64,000 nt of DNA from NCBI GenBank assembly GCA_029259595.1, contig JAJDEW010000002.1:43403-107402 (forward strand), in the 5' to 3' direction. This stretch comes from Planctomycetota bacterium (GTDB lineage: Bacteria; Planctomycetota; UBA1135; GCA-002686595). The notes below the pieces were generated by a model. It saw nothing but the letters and a program-made list of their open reading frames with translations, had not been told where the DNA came from and searched no databases. Shown in pieces: positions 53,191 to 61,895 of this stretch; within the stretch, counting starts at the first letter, position 1, and each line of letters starts with the position of its first letter. The position numbers and the translations under genes are program-made.

Positions 53191-54993
53191 ATGCGACTAA
53201 CTACAGCCCGAGGCCTCGGCCTGGCCGCCTGCCTCACTTGGTGCGCGAGCCCTGCCGCCGCCAGCGAAGAGCAGCCCCTCCCCTATGTCCAGCCGGGTGT
53301 GGTGGACATCGTCTTCGAAGACAGTTTGCCCGGTTGGGCGCTCGCCGCTCCGGAGGGAGCGGACACGCTCGGCAGCGCGACGATGAGCGTCGACGGCAAG
53401 CTCGTCCTTCAAGGTCACGCCGTCCGCTCCGGACAGCTCAACGCGGCCGGCGTCGGCCTGCGTCTCGTGCACGCTTCGGGCAAGACGGTCGCCCTCGAAG
53501 ATCTCGTCTTCTCCTTCGACGAGACCGGGGGTGACGTTCACGCGCGCTCGACCGACTCCCGTCACCTCTTCGACATCGACGACGTCGTCGTCGAGATCAA
53601 CCCCGACGGCAGTGTGCTCCTGGTCGCGAGCCTTTCGATGGGCGTCATCGCGGGCGACCTGCAGACCCCCGAGCTCCAGGGCAGCCACGTGGCGAGCCTG
53701 GTCCTGAACGTCGACAAGGTCGCCGTTCAGCGCACGCCGGCCCGTGGCAAGCTCGCCAGCGCACCGACGGCCCCGGGCAGCGGCTCCGGAAGCTACGCCG
53801 GCAACAACCCGGACGTCATCGTCTTCGACGTCGGCTACGACGGCCCGAATTCGAACGACATCCACTACTGGGGCCAGTCGGGCGGCATCGCGGCCTACTC
53901 GATCGCGACCCAGTCCTGCAACATCGGCAACGCGCTGCTGGATTGGTTCGACTCGGGTGGACAGCTCAATCACCCCGTCATCGCGCAGAACATGTTCCGG
54001 TACAAGAACGGACGCCTGACCCAGATCGGTCAGAGCTGGCTCAAGCACGGCTTCTGTGCCGTGAGCGAGATCGAGTCCGGGTGCTCGCCGTGTGGCGCCA
54101 CGAACTGCGACACGCTCGGAATCGGCTGCGCGGACACCTACTGGGCCACGCTGAACGACGGCCGCAGCGGCGGCTCGAAGGCCTACGTGAACCCGGCCAG
54201 CGGTGCCCACACGCACGGCTCGCCGTCGCCCGTCGGCAACAACACGACCCGCGGTCGTCTGCAGGTCGCCGTCGCCGACATCGATCCGTCCCAGAACCCG
54301 GGTGCGGAGTACTTCATCGAGTCGCAGTACGTGACGGCGGACGACGCCGCCGCGGGCTCGAGCGCCAACAACGCGTCCTGGCGTCGGGTCAACGTGATCA
54401 GCGTCAGCAACGTCGACGGTGGCGGCCTCACCCAGCGCGAGAAGCCGGCCATCTACGCCTGGCAGGATCAGGACCCGGCGGTCCAGATCAACGCCGTCGC
54501 CAACACCGGCGAGTTCGGCAGCGGCAAGACGTACTTCTTCGTGGCTCACAAGGCCGCCCGCATTGGTAGCAAGTGGCGTTACGAGTACGCGATCCAAAAC
54601 CTGAACTCGGACCAGGGTGCTGATTCGTTCAGCGTCGCACTGGATCCCGCCGTGGAGCTTTCGAATGTCGGCTTCTCCGACGTCGACTGGCACAGCGGCG
54701 ATCCCTTCGACGGTACGGACTGGACGACGAACCGTGGTGCGGGCGATCTCACCTGGGCGACGGACGACTTCGGCACCAACCCGGACGCGAACGCGATCCG
54801 CTGGGGCACGATGTACAACTTCTGGTTCGAGTCCCCGAACCCGCCCACGACGGGAACGGCGACGATCGGCCTGTTCAAGCCGGGCGTGAACAGCGCGCGC
54901 ACCGTCTCCAGCATCACCGTTCCTTCCGACTCGCCCCCGGCCCAGCCGAAGACCTTCACGGGTCCCGGCAACGGCGGCACCGTCGGCGGCTGA
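53191..54993 (+). CDS. Secreted protein of unknown function, probably well expressed
   Basis: A 600-residue protein with a signal peptide (residues 1-24, cleavage near AAA-SE). No known enzyme domain is recognised. The mature part is Ser/Asn/Gly/Asp-rich and probably beta-structured. A cluster of seven cysteines at about 283-310 (GFCAVSEIESGCSPCGATNC) may form disulfides. Codons are strongly biased to C in the third position even against this genome. A strong Shine-Dalgarno and a perfect terminator frame it, which suggests high expression. Surface layer, sheath or exported structural protein are possibilities. It ends in a Gly/Pro-rich tail. Confidence 0.85.
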   Translation: MRLTTARGLGLAACLTWCASPAAASEEQPLPYVQPGVVDIVFEDSLPGWALAAPEGADTLGSATMSVDGKLVLQGHAVRSGQLNAAGVGLRLVHASGKTVALEDLVFSFDETGGDVHARSTDSRHLFDIDDVVVEINPDGSVLLVASLSMGVIAGDLQTPELQGSHVASLVLNVDKVAVQRTPARGKLASAPTAPGSGSGSYAGNNPDVIVFDVGYDGPNSNDIHYWGQSGGIAAYSIATQSCNIGNALLDWFDSGGQLNHPVIAQNMFRYKNGRLTQIGQSWLKHGFCAVSEIESGCSPCGATNCDTLGIGCADTYWATLNDGRSGGSKAYVNPASGAHTHGSPSPVGNNTTRGRLQVAVADIDPSQNPGAEYFIESQYVTADDAAAGSSANNASWRRVNVISVSNVDGGGLTQREKPAIYAWQDQDPAVQINAVANTGEFGSGKTYFFVAHKAARIGSKWRYEYAIQNLNSDQGADSFSVALDPAVELSNVGFSDVDWHSGDPFDGTDWTTNRGAGDLTWATDDFGTNPDANAIRWGTMYNFWFESPNPPTTGTATIGLFKPGVNSARTVSSITVPSDSPPAQPKTFTGPGNGGTVGG

Positions 54994-55058
54994 ACGACGC
55001 CAAGCCGAGCCCGGCATGACCCCAGGGTCGTGTCAGGGTTCGCGCTCCTGACTTCCGG

Positions 55059-55092
55059 CGCCCGAACTCCACGTCCTGGAGTTCGGGCGTTT
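55059..55092 (+). terminator. Rho-independent terminator
   Basis: A 13-base-pair perfect stem (CGCCCGAACTCCA at 55059-55071 with its complement at 55077-55089), a 5-base loop and a following TTT. It lies 66 bases after the secreted-protein stop codon. Confidence 0.8.
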
Positions 55093-55450
55093 CTCGTTGG
55101 TGCGCGATCGCTCGGTTCGAGGAGCGCTGCACGTCGTTTTCCCGTGCGAAAGGCCACGTTCGACAAGCGCGGCCGGCGCAGCTCATCCTGGGTCTGCGCG
55201 TGTCGCGAACGGACAGCCCGTTCCCTCGGCGTGACGCCGGCACCGGCGCGGTGCCCGGTCCGGCGGGCCAGCGCCCGGATGGCCTGGGGGGCTTCGTCCT
55301 CGACGACACCCTGCGCGGGACTCCGAAGGCCGCGGTGGGGGTCGGGAGCCATGGATCGGGCCGCTCGGGCCCGTTGTGCGGCACAAGAGTTGCCACAGCA
55401 TGTGCTGCACTTGAAAGGCGCCGTCGCTTCCCCGTGCCCAAGGACCGCAC
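55093..55450. other. Intergenic region before the HEAT-repeat gene
   Basis: 358 bases after the terminator. A short + strand open frame (55200-55454) reads as low-complexity protein without a ribosome site or domain, and is not called. No clear promoter hexamers or RNA fold were recognised. Confidence 0.3.
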
Positions 55451-57676
55451 ATGAACTCCATGCTCTCCCTGCTGCTTGCAGGACTGCTCGGCTCCGGCTC
55501 GTCCGAGGCCGAACTCGCCCTACCGACCGCAATCTGGCAGGCCCACTACGCCCGCGTCGAAGTCGAGCTCGCCCGGGTCGAGCACGAGCCTTCGAGCCCC
55601 GCACAGCGCGCGGCCCGCGTGGCCGCCCTCGCGGCCCTGCGGGAGTACCGCGAGCGGGCCGACTTCGGTCGTTTCCCGGGCGTGGAAGGCGAGCGGCGCC
55701 ACCTCTTCGTCGATGGCGCGGGGCGACCCTGCGCCGTGGCCTACCTGTTGGCCGATTCGGGCGAGTCCGCGCTCGTTCGCGAGATCGCCGAGCGCAAGAA
55801 CGGCGCCATGCTGATCGAGCTCGCGGTCGACCCCGACTTCGGTCCCCCGTTGGTCGCGTGGCTCGATCGCGTGGGCTTGACCCTCGCGGAGGCGGCCCGG
55901 ATCCAGGCGCCCGGTACCACGATTCCCGACTCGCCGCCGCCGGGCAGCTCGGGTCCCGCTCCCGTTCCCGTGTCGGGGCCCTGGGCACCGGCAGCGCCCG
56001 GGCCTCGCTCGCCGGGACCGGGCTCGCGTCCCGGCCCGCGTCCGCCGGGGCCCTCTTCGCCCGGTCCGGGCTCGTCGGGGCCGATGCTCGGCGGTCTTTC
56101 GGCCGTGAGCCCGGCGCCCGAAGCGGATGCGGTCGACTGGACCGTCTTCTGGGAGTTCAACAAGCTCACGTGGCTCGTTCCCAAGCGGCTCCAGCGTCCG
56201 AGCTGGGCCGTGTCGCCAGGGAGCGATGGTTCGTCCGCGACCGCTCCACTGGTGAGCGAGCTCGTTCCGCTGTTGCGCACGGCCACCCGCGATCCGGACG
56301 CGCGCGTCCGCGCCGCCGCGGTCGTCGCGCTCGCGCGCATCGCCGGTGACGCCGCACTCGAGGACATCCTGTCCGCGTTGACGGATGCCCAGGAAAGCGT
56401 GCGCTTGGCCGCGCTCCTGTCGCTCGGCGCGGCGGATTCCGAGCGGGCGGTGCACGCGCTCTTGACGGTGATCCACGACGGTCGACCGGACGAAGGGATC
56501 GACCTGGGCCCGAATGCCCGCTGGACCGCACTCGTGGCCCTCGGCCTGGCGCGTTCGCGCGGCCATGGCGAGGGCACGGACGCGATGCTCTCCGACCCGT
56601 GTGCCTCGATTCGTGGCGTCGACGCAGCGCGGGTCCAGGACGGGATCGTGAACCACCAGCTGTTGGCGCCCTCGCCCAAGGTCGCCGCCTTCGTGCGTGA
56701 TCTGTCCGGTGCGTTTGCGCCGCGTTGCCGCCGCGGTGCGCGCAACGATCATCCCGCCGACGGACTGCCGCGTGCGCTCGAGGCCCTGGCGCTCGACGGA
56801 AGCGAGGAGGCCGTGCGTGAGCTCCTCCAGAAGCTCGGCTCGCGCGATCTCGAGGAGCGTCGTTCAGCCGCCCTCGGTCTCGGTGGCGTCGACCACAAGC
56901 TCGCGCTCGGCCCGTTGATGACCGGCTTCGAGCTCGAGAAAGAGCACCTCGCCCGCGGTTTCCTCCTGATCTCGATCGGACGCCACGGTGGCAAGGTCGC
57001 GCGCGACTTCCTGATCGACGCCTACGCGAACGGCCCGCGCACGTCTCGGCCCTGGAGTGCTCTGGCGCTCGGGATCCTGGCGCGTGCGGACGATGACGAG
57101 AAGGCGCGCGAGGCGCTGCGGACGTTCCGTGCGAAGGAGAAGAACCGCGGCACCCTGGCCGCGACGATCCTGGCTTCGGGCATCGCGCAGGACGTCGCCT
57201 CCGCCCAGGACCTGCGCTTCTCGCTCACGGAATCCGGCCACGTCGCGGTGCGCAGCTATGCTGCCCTCGCGCTGGCGATGACGGGGGACGCGAGCGCCCG
57301 CGGCGCGCTGCTCGAAGCGCTCGAGGAGGAAGACTCGCCCTTCGCGCGCACCGGCATCGTCCAGGCCTTGGGCTATCTCGGCGACAGCCGCGATGCCGAA
57401 GTCCTGAGTCGAGCCTTGCTCGGGGAGAAGAACGCCGAGCTCCAGGTTCAAGTCGCCGCCGCGCTCGGTTTCCACGGCACCCTCGATGCGGCTCGCCGGC
57501 TGCACGCGGGGTTGAAGGAGCGCGAGCTGGGAGACGTCGGCCGCGCGGCCGCGATCCAGGCTCTGGGCATGATCCTCGACGAGTCCGAGCCCTTCGCCCT
57601 CGGCGCCCTGTCCCGCAATGCCAACTACTCCGTGTTCCGTGAATGGATGAACCTGCCCTTGCAGAGCACTCTCTGA
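55451..57676 (+). CDS. HEAT-repeat protein with signal peptide and proline-rich linker
   Basis: A 741-residue protein starting with a hydrophobic stretch (residues 4-14) that is probably an export signal. Residues 20-150 are a helical domain of unknown type. Residues 157-215 are a Pro/Gly/Ser-rich flexible linker. From about 265 to 735 it is built of HEAT or PBS-lyase-like helical repeats (DPDARVRAAAVVALARIAG; SGHVAVRSYAALALAMTG; NAELQVQVAAALGFHG), making a curved solenoid for protein binding. The lyase active site of phycobilin enzymes is not implied. A periplasmic scaffold is likely. A perfect terminator follows. Confidence 0.85.
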   Translation: MNSMLSLLLAGLLGSGSSEAELALPTAIWQAHYARVEVELARVEHEPSSPAQRAARVAALAALREYRERADFGRFPGVEGERRHLFVDGAGRPCAVAYLLADSGESALVREIAERKNGAMLIELAVDPDFGPPLVAWLDRVGLTLAEAARIQAPGTTIPDSPPPGSSGPAPVPVSGPWAPAAPGPRSPGPGSRPGPRPPGPSSPGPGSSGPMLGGLSAVSPAPEADAVDWTVFWEFNKLTWLVPKRLQRPSWAVSPGSDGSSATAPLVSELVPLLRTATRDPDARVRAAAVVALARIAGDAALEDILSALTDAQESVRLAALLSLGAADSERAVHALLTVIHDGRPDEGIDLGPNARWTALVALGLARSRGHGEGTDAMLSDPCASIRGVDAARVQDGIVNHQLLAPSPKVAAFVRDLSGAFAPRCRRGARNDHPADGLPRALEALALDGSEEAVRELLQKLGSRDLEERRSAALGLGGVDHKLALGPLMTGFELEKEHLARGFLLISIGRHGGKVARDFLIDAYANGPRTSRPWSALALGILARADDDEKAREALRTFRAKEKNRGTLAATILASGIAQDVASAQDLRFSLTESGHVAVRSYAALALAMTGDASARGALLEALEEEDSPFARTGIVQALGYLGDSRDAEVLSRALLGEKNAELQVQVAAALGFHGTLDAARRLHAGLKERELGDVGRAAAIQALGMILDESEPFALGALSRNANYSVFREWMNLPLQSTL

Positions 57677-57709
57677 TCGCCGCGACGACTTCCCGGTCCG
57701 GCCGATGAG

Positions 57710-57749
57710 GGACGCCGCTCGGATTCGTTCCGAGCGGCGTCCTTTTTTT
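57710..57749 (+). terminator. Rho-independent terminator
   Basis: A perfect 14-base-pair stem (GGACGCCGCTCGGA at 57710-57723 with its complement at 57729-57742), loop TTCGT, followed by seven T. It is the clearest terminator in the window. Confidence 0.93.
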
Positions 57750-57877
57750 CCGACCCGGCGCACGTGGTCGGAGCGAATCGTAGCGACGGCGACGCTTCGG
57801 ATCCGGGGCATCTGTGCAGTCTGCGCCAGGGGGTCTACGTTGGAGTCGTGGGCCCGTCTCGGGTCCGAACAACGCGC

Positions 57878-58534
57878 ATGGACAACAGGAGACGGAGGCG
57901 AAGCACGGGCCGGGCGCTCGAGCTCGTCGCCGTGTTTCTCCTGGTCCCGGCCCTCGTTTGGTTGCTGCGCTTGGCCGAGCTTCGACCGCCCGTGGTCCCG
58001 GCCTTGCTCACTTGCACCGTCGTCGCGACCTTCCTCTTCGCGCGTCGCTATCCGGACATCTTCGCGCGCGCCCTGCGGCCCTGGTACAGCCAGCTGGAAC
58101 TCGGGCGTATCGTGAGCCTCTTCGTCGCCAACGCGATCTTGCTCGGAGGGTTCGTGTGGTTCGCCGAGCGCGAGTGGTTCCTCGACCTGCCGTTGAACCG
58201 CCCCGGGATCTGGGTCGTGCTCGTGGCCTCGTATCCCGTACTTTCGGTCGTGCCCCAGGAGTTCCTCTTCCGCGTCTGGTTCTTCCGGCGCTACCGACGA
58301 CTCTTCCCGAGCCCCTTCTGGCGAATCGCGAGCTCGGCTCTCTTCTTCGGCTTCGCGCACATCGTCTATGGCAACGTCATCACGGTCGGACTCGCGACGG
58401 TCGGTGGCGTCCTGTTCGCCTGGACGTATCACCGGACGCGGTCACTCTGGGCGGTGGCGCTCGAACACGCGGCTTACGGGCTCTTCCTGTTCACGATCGG
58501 ACTCGGCCGCCACTTCGACTCCGCCGGGCTCTGA
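57878..58534 (+). CDS. CPBP-family intramembrane protease-like protein
   Basis: A 218-residue membrane protein with five to six hydrophobic helices. It carries the CPBP (CAAX/Abi) motifs: PQEFLFR with Glu128 and Arg132, FFGFAH with His161, and LEHAAY with His197. The first Glu of the usual EExxxR is Gln127, a variant found in several CPBP branches that keep the second Glu. Members can be intramembrane proteases or have lost activity. The start at ATG 57878 gives a basic cytoplasmic N-terminus (NRRRRR) before the first helix. The ABC operon begins 47 bases later. Confidence 0.83.
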   Translation: MDNRRRRRSTGRALELVAVFLLVPALVWLLRLAELRPPVVPALLTCTVVATFLFARRYPDIFARALRPWYSQLELGRIVSLFVANAILLGGFVWFAEREWFLDLPLNRPGIWVVLVASYPVLSVVPQEFLFRVWFFRRYRRLFPSPFWRIASSALFFGFAHIVYGNVITVGLATVGGVLFAWTYHRTRSLWAVALEHAAYGLFLFTIGLGRHFDSAGL

Positions 58535-58569
58535 CGCCAGGAGGCTCGGCAGTCGCGGCGCCCCTCGAC

Positions 58570-58575
58570 TACAAT
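58570..58575 (+). promoter_or_regulatory. Possible -10 element at the ABC operon start
   Basis: TACAAT matches a -10 hexamer at five of six bases and ends 6 bases before the GTG start. If used, the transcript would be leaderless or nearly so. No good -35 element is seen, so this is weak. Confidence 0.3.
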
Positions 58576-58581
58576 GCAGCC

Positions 58582-59349
58582 GTGACCACCAAGAGCCCTG
58601 CGAAGCACGAGCGAACGACTCCCGAGTCCGGCCAGGAGCAGCCCTGCGTCGAGCTCCAGGGGGTTCACCGCCACTACGTCCTCGGCAGCGAGACCGTCCG
58701 TGCCTTGGACGGCGTGGATCTCGAGCTGCGCTATGGTGAGCACGTGGCGATCATGGGGCCGTCCGGTAGCGGGAAGTCGACCCTGCTGCAGATCCTCGGC
58801 TGCATCGATTCGCCGACCGAGGGTCGCTATCGGCTCGACGGCGAGGACGTCAGCGCCCTCTCGGAGTCGCGGCTCGCGGCCGTGCGCAACAAGCGGATCG
58901 GGTTCGTCTTCCAGAGCTTCCACCTGCTCCCCCGGGCGACCGCACGGCGCAACGTCGAACTGCCGCTGGTCTACGCCGGCGTCCCCGCGGCCGAGCGGCG
59001 CGAGCGGGCGCTGCGCGCCCTGGCGGAAGTGTCCCTCTCCGACCGCGCCGACCACCGACCCGACCAGCTGTCCGGTGGCCAGCGCCAGCGCGTGGCGATC
59101 GCCCGCGCGCTGGTGACGAACCCGGCCATCCTGCTCGCCGATGAACCGACCGGCAACCTCGACTCGAAGACCGGCGCCGAGGTGTTGGACCTGTTCGATT
59201 CCCTGCAAACCGCACAACGCACGCTCGTCATGGTGACCCATGACGTGGCCCTCGCCAGGCGAGCTCGACGCCTCTTGGCCCTGCGCAACGGACGGTTGGC
59301 CTACGACGGTGACCCGGCTCATTGTCCCGAAGACCTCACGCACGCATGA
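58582..59349 (+). CDS. MacB/LolD-type ABC transporter ATPase
   Basis: A 255-residue ATPase of the MacB/LolD family that drives the two permeases encoded downstream. Walker A is GPSGSGKST (59-67), the Q-loop is FVFQSFHLL, the signature is LSGGQRQR (163-170), and Walker B is ILLADEPT with the catalytic Glu188; the H-loop is VTHD. All are intact. GNLDSKTG after Walker B is typical of this family. The start is GTG 58582. The stop overlaps the start of the fusion-protein gene as ATGA. The unit is probably an exporter of a peptide, lipid or lipoprotein. Confidence 0.93.
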   Translation: MTTKSPAKHERTTPESGQEQPCVELQGVHRHYVLGSETVRALDGVDLELRYGEHVAIMGPSGSGKSTLLQILGCIDSPTEGRYRLDGEDVSALSESRLAAVRNKRIGFVFQSFHLLPRATARRNVELPLVYAGVPAAERRERALRALAEVSLSDRADHRPDQLSGGQRQRVAIARALVTNPAILLADEPTGNLDSKTGAEVLDLFDSLQTAQRTLVMVTHDVALARRARRLLALRNGRLAYDGDPAHCPEDLTHA

Positions 59350-60608
59350 AACCCTCTCTATCGAGTCGCCTGGACTCGAGCTCCACCGCACGTTCCGGTT
59401 CCGCGACCCTCTGGACGATCGGCGTCGTCGCCATCCTGGGCCTCGTCGTCGTCGTCTGGCGCGGCCTCTTCGCTTCGGTCGAAGGCGGGTCCATCGATTT
59501 CGACCGAATCGTCACGGTCGAAGCGCGTGACGTGCTCGACGCCGTGACGGCGACCGGACGCGTCGAGCCGATCGCGCGCGTCGCGGTGATGAGCCGCGCG
59601 AGCGGCATCATCGAAGCCCTGCACGCCGACGAGGGCGACGTCGTACGGGCCGGTCAGGTCCTGGTCGTGCTCGATCGCGAGCAGCTCCAGGCGCAGCTCG
59701 AGCAGGACGAGGCCGACCTGTTGGCCGCACAGGCGCGCCTGACCGCCGCGCGTGCACGCCTGGAGGAGGCGCGCGTGCGCGTGCTGGATCCTGAACCGGA
59801 GTTCCTCGAGCGCGAGGCGCGGCGCATGCAGGAGTTGCACGCAGGCGGGGATGTCTCCGTTCGCGAGCGCGACGAGGCGGCGCGGCTCTACGCGAACGCC
59901 GCCTTTCGTGTGCGCATGGTCGAGGCCAGCTTGCCGATCCTCGAGGCCGACGTCGTCGAGGCCGAGGCGCAGCTCGCCGCCACGCGGGCTGCCCGGGAGC
60001 GCAGTGCAACGGCCCTGCGCGAGACGACGATTCTCTGTCCCGTCGACGGTGTCGTGTTGTTGCGCGACAAGGAGGTCGGCGACGGCGTGTCCTCGATCCT
60101 TACGGCGGGTGGCAACGCGACGCAGATCATGGAGCTCGGTGACCTGTCCGAGATGCATATCGAGGCGCGCGTCGACGAGGTGGACCTTGGCCGGATCCGC
60201 GTCGGCCTGCCGGCCCTGATCACCGTCGACGCCTATCGGGGCGCCATCCTCGAAGGCCGAGTCGATCGCATCGCTCCGGCGGGATCGATCGACGACAATG
60301 GCATCGTCACGTTCCAGGTCGAGCTGAGCGTCCAGGACCCCGACGGCATCTTGCGGCCGGACATGACGGCCGACGCGAAGCTCGTCATCGCGCGTCGAGA
60401 CGGCGTGGCGAGCTTGCCCCAGGTCGCGCTCGAGCGTCGTTCGGATGGTTCCTGGGTCGCACGGCGCGTCGAAGGTGTGGGCGAGGCCATGCGTGTCGTC
60501 GAAGTCGGCGTACAGCTCGGACTCAGCGACGGTTTGATGACCGAGATCCTCGACGGACTGGCCGTTGGCGATCGCGTTCTCCTGGCGGAATCCCGGCGCG
60601 GGCGCTGA
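59346..60608 (+). CDS. MacA-like periplasmic membrane-fusion protein
   Basis: A 420-residue adaptor that links the ABC permeases to the outer envelope. One transmembrane helix lies at about 22-40. A lipoyl-like hairpin domain is split around residues 65-115 and 230-260. Between them is a long Ala/Glu/Arg-rich coiled-coil hairpin (about 115-225). Beta-barrel and membrane-proximal domains follow to the end. It matches the HlyD/MacA (RND-type MFP) layout. ATG 59346 overlaps the ATPase gene as ATGA. The cargo is unknown. Confidence 0.9.
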   Translation: MKPSLSSRLDSSSTARSGSATLWTIGVVAILGLVVVVWRGLFASVEGGSIDFDRIVTVEARDVLDAVTATGRVEPIARVAVMSRASGIIEALHADEGDVVRAGQVLVVLDREQLQAQLEQDEADLLAAQARLTAARARLEEARVRVLDPEPEFLEREARRMQELHAGGDVSVRERDEAARLYANAAFRVRMVEASLPILEADVVEAEAQLAATRAARERSATALRETTILCPVDGVVLLRDKEVGDGVSSILTAGGNATQIMELGDLSEMHIEARVDEVDLGRIRVGLPALITVDAYRGAILEGRVDRIAPAGSIDDNGIVTFQVELSVQDPDGILRPDMTADAKLVIARRDGVASLPQVALERRSDGSWVARRVEGVGEAMRVVEVGVQLGLSDGLMTEILDGLAVGDRVLLAESRRGR

Positions 60609-60626
60609 CCCTCTCGGGCCGACACC

Positions 60627-61895
60627 ATGCGGTTGTTCGATCTCCTGGGTGAGAGCCTGAGCTCGGTCCTGCGCGAGTCCCGCCGGACCGCGCCGATGGC
60701 CGCGGGCATCGCCTGGGGAGTCGCGTCGGTCTTCGTGCTGGTTTCGGTCGGCCGCGGCTTCGAGCGCTCCCAGCGCGCCGAGCTCGAGGCCCTGGGGGAC
60801 TCCTTCGTGCTCCTGCGCGTGAACCGCTCGACGAAGACCCGCGGCGATCAGCGTGCTCGCGGCTTCGTGCGTCTCGACGGAGACGACATCGAGGCGATTC
60901 GCCTCGGCGCACCTTCGATCGAGCGGATCTCGCCCAAGGCCAACAACTGGTTCATCCAGGCCTTCCGCGGGGACAACATCGGGCGCGTCACCGCGACCGG
61001 GGTCGATCCGGAATACGCCGACATCGTGCACGTGCCCCTGGCGGGAGGGCGCTGGATCGACCACAACGACCTCGAGCAAGAGCTGGCGGTCTGCGTCATC
61101 GGTCCGGGCGTGCGCGAGGAGCTCTTCGGAGACGAACCCTGCGTCGGCAAGGAGCTGCGGCTGATCTTCAGCCGTCGGGCGGGCGAGGACACGATCCAAC
61201 GCCGGCTGACCGTGATCGGCGTACTCGCCGACGAGGAGCTGGCCGGCGACGACGTCTACACGAGCCACCGGCGTATCGTCTTCTTGCCCTTCACGACCTG
61301 GGAGCGCATGTCGCCGAACGACTTCCAGTTCTTCGTGCTGAGACCCCGCGCCGATGCCGACAAGGACGTCGCTCTGGCCGAAGTGCGCGCCGTCCTCGGC
61401 CAGCGGCACGGCTTCGCGCAGGATGATCCGAACACGCTCGTGTCCTACTTCGACGCCTTCGAGCGCAAGGCCCGCATCGACGGCGTCTTCTTCGGCCTGG
61501 AGACGTTCCTGACCGCCGTCGGAGTCCTGATCCTGTTGCTCGGCTCCGTCGGCGTCGCCAACGTGGTTCTGATGTCCGTCTCGGCCCGGACCTTCGAGTT
61601 CGGCCTGCGGCGCGCGCTGGGCTGCCGTCGTCGTTGGATCTACGCGCAGGTCTTCTTCGAAGCCGCGACGGTGTGTCTCGTCAGCGGTGCGAGCGGCTTT
61701 CTCATCGGTGCGGGCGGCATCGGGTTGCTCGGCCTCGTGGAGTTGCCCGAAGGCTTTGCCGCGCCGCGCCCCGAACTGGAGGCGGCCTTCCTGCCCGGCA
61801 TCCTGCTCGTCATCGTCAGCGTCGGTGCCGCGGCCTGGCCGGCCTGGCGCGCGGCGCACATGTCCCCGTCCCTCGCCTTGCGGGGTGGTCGGTGA
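60627..61895 (+). CDS. MacB-type ABC permease (first copy)
   Basis: A 422-residue permease with an N-terminal transmembrane helix (about 22-45), a periplasmic MacB_PCD domain of about 240 residues, and three C-terminal helices of the FtsX domain (GVLILLLGSVGVANVVLMSV; FEFGLRRALGCRRRW in the coupling loop). In MacB the ATPase is fused; here it is separate, as in LolCDE-type systems. The start lies 18 bases after the fusion-protein gene. The stop overlaps the second permease as GTGA. Confidence 0.9.
   Translation: MRLFDLLGESLSSVLRESRRTAPMAAGIAWGVASVFVLVSVGRGFERSQRAELEALGDSFVLLRVNRSTKTRGDQRARGFVRLDGDDIEAIRLGAPSIERISPKANNWFIQAFRGDNIGRVTATGVDPEYADIVHVPLAGGRWIDHNDLEQELAVCVIGPGVREELFGDEPCVGKELRLIFSRRAGEDTIQRRLTVIGVLADEELAGDDVYTSHRRIVFLPFTTWERMSPNDFQFFVLRPRADADKDVALAEVRAVLGQRHGFAQDDPNTLVSYFDAFERKARIDGVFFGLETFLTAVGVLILLLGSVGVANVVLMSVSARTFEFGLRRALGCRRRWIYAQVFFEAATVCLVSGASGFLIGAGGIGLLGLVELPEGFAAPRPELEAAFLPGILLVIVSVGAAAWPAWRAAHMSPSLALRGGR

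Noticed and set aside
55200..55454. Short + strand open frame before the HEAT-repeat gene
   Set aside because: No ribosome site, low-complexity translation, and it overlaps the next start codon out of frame.
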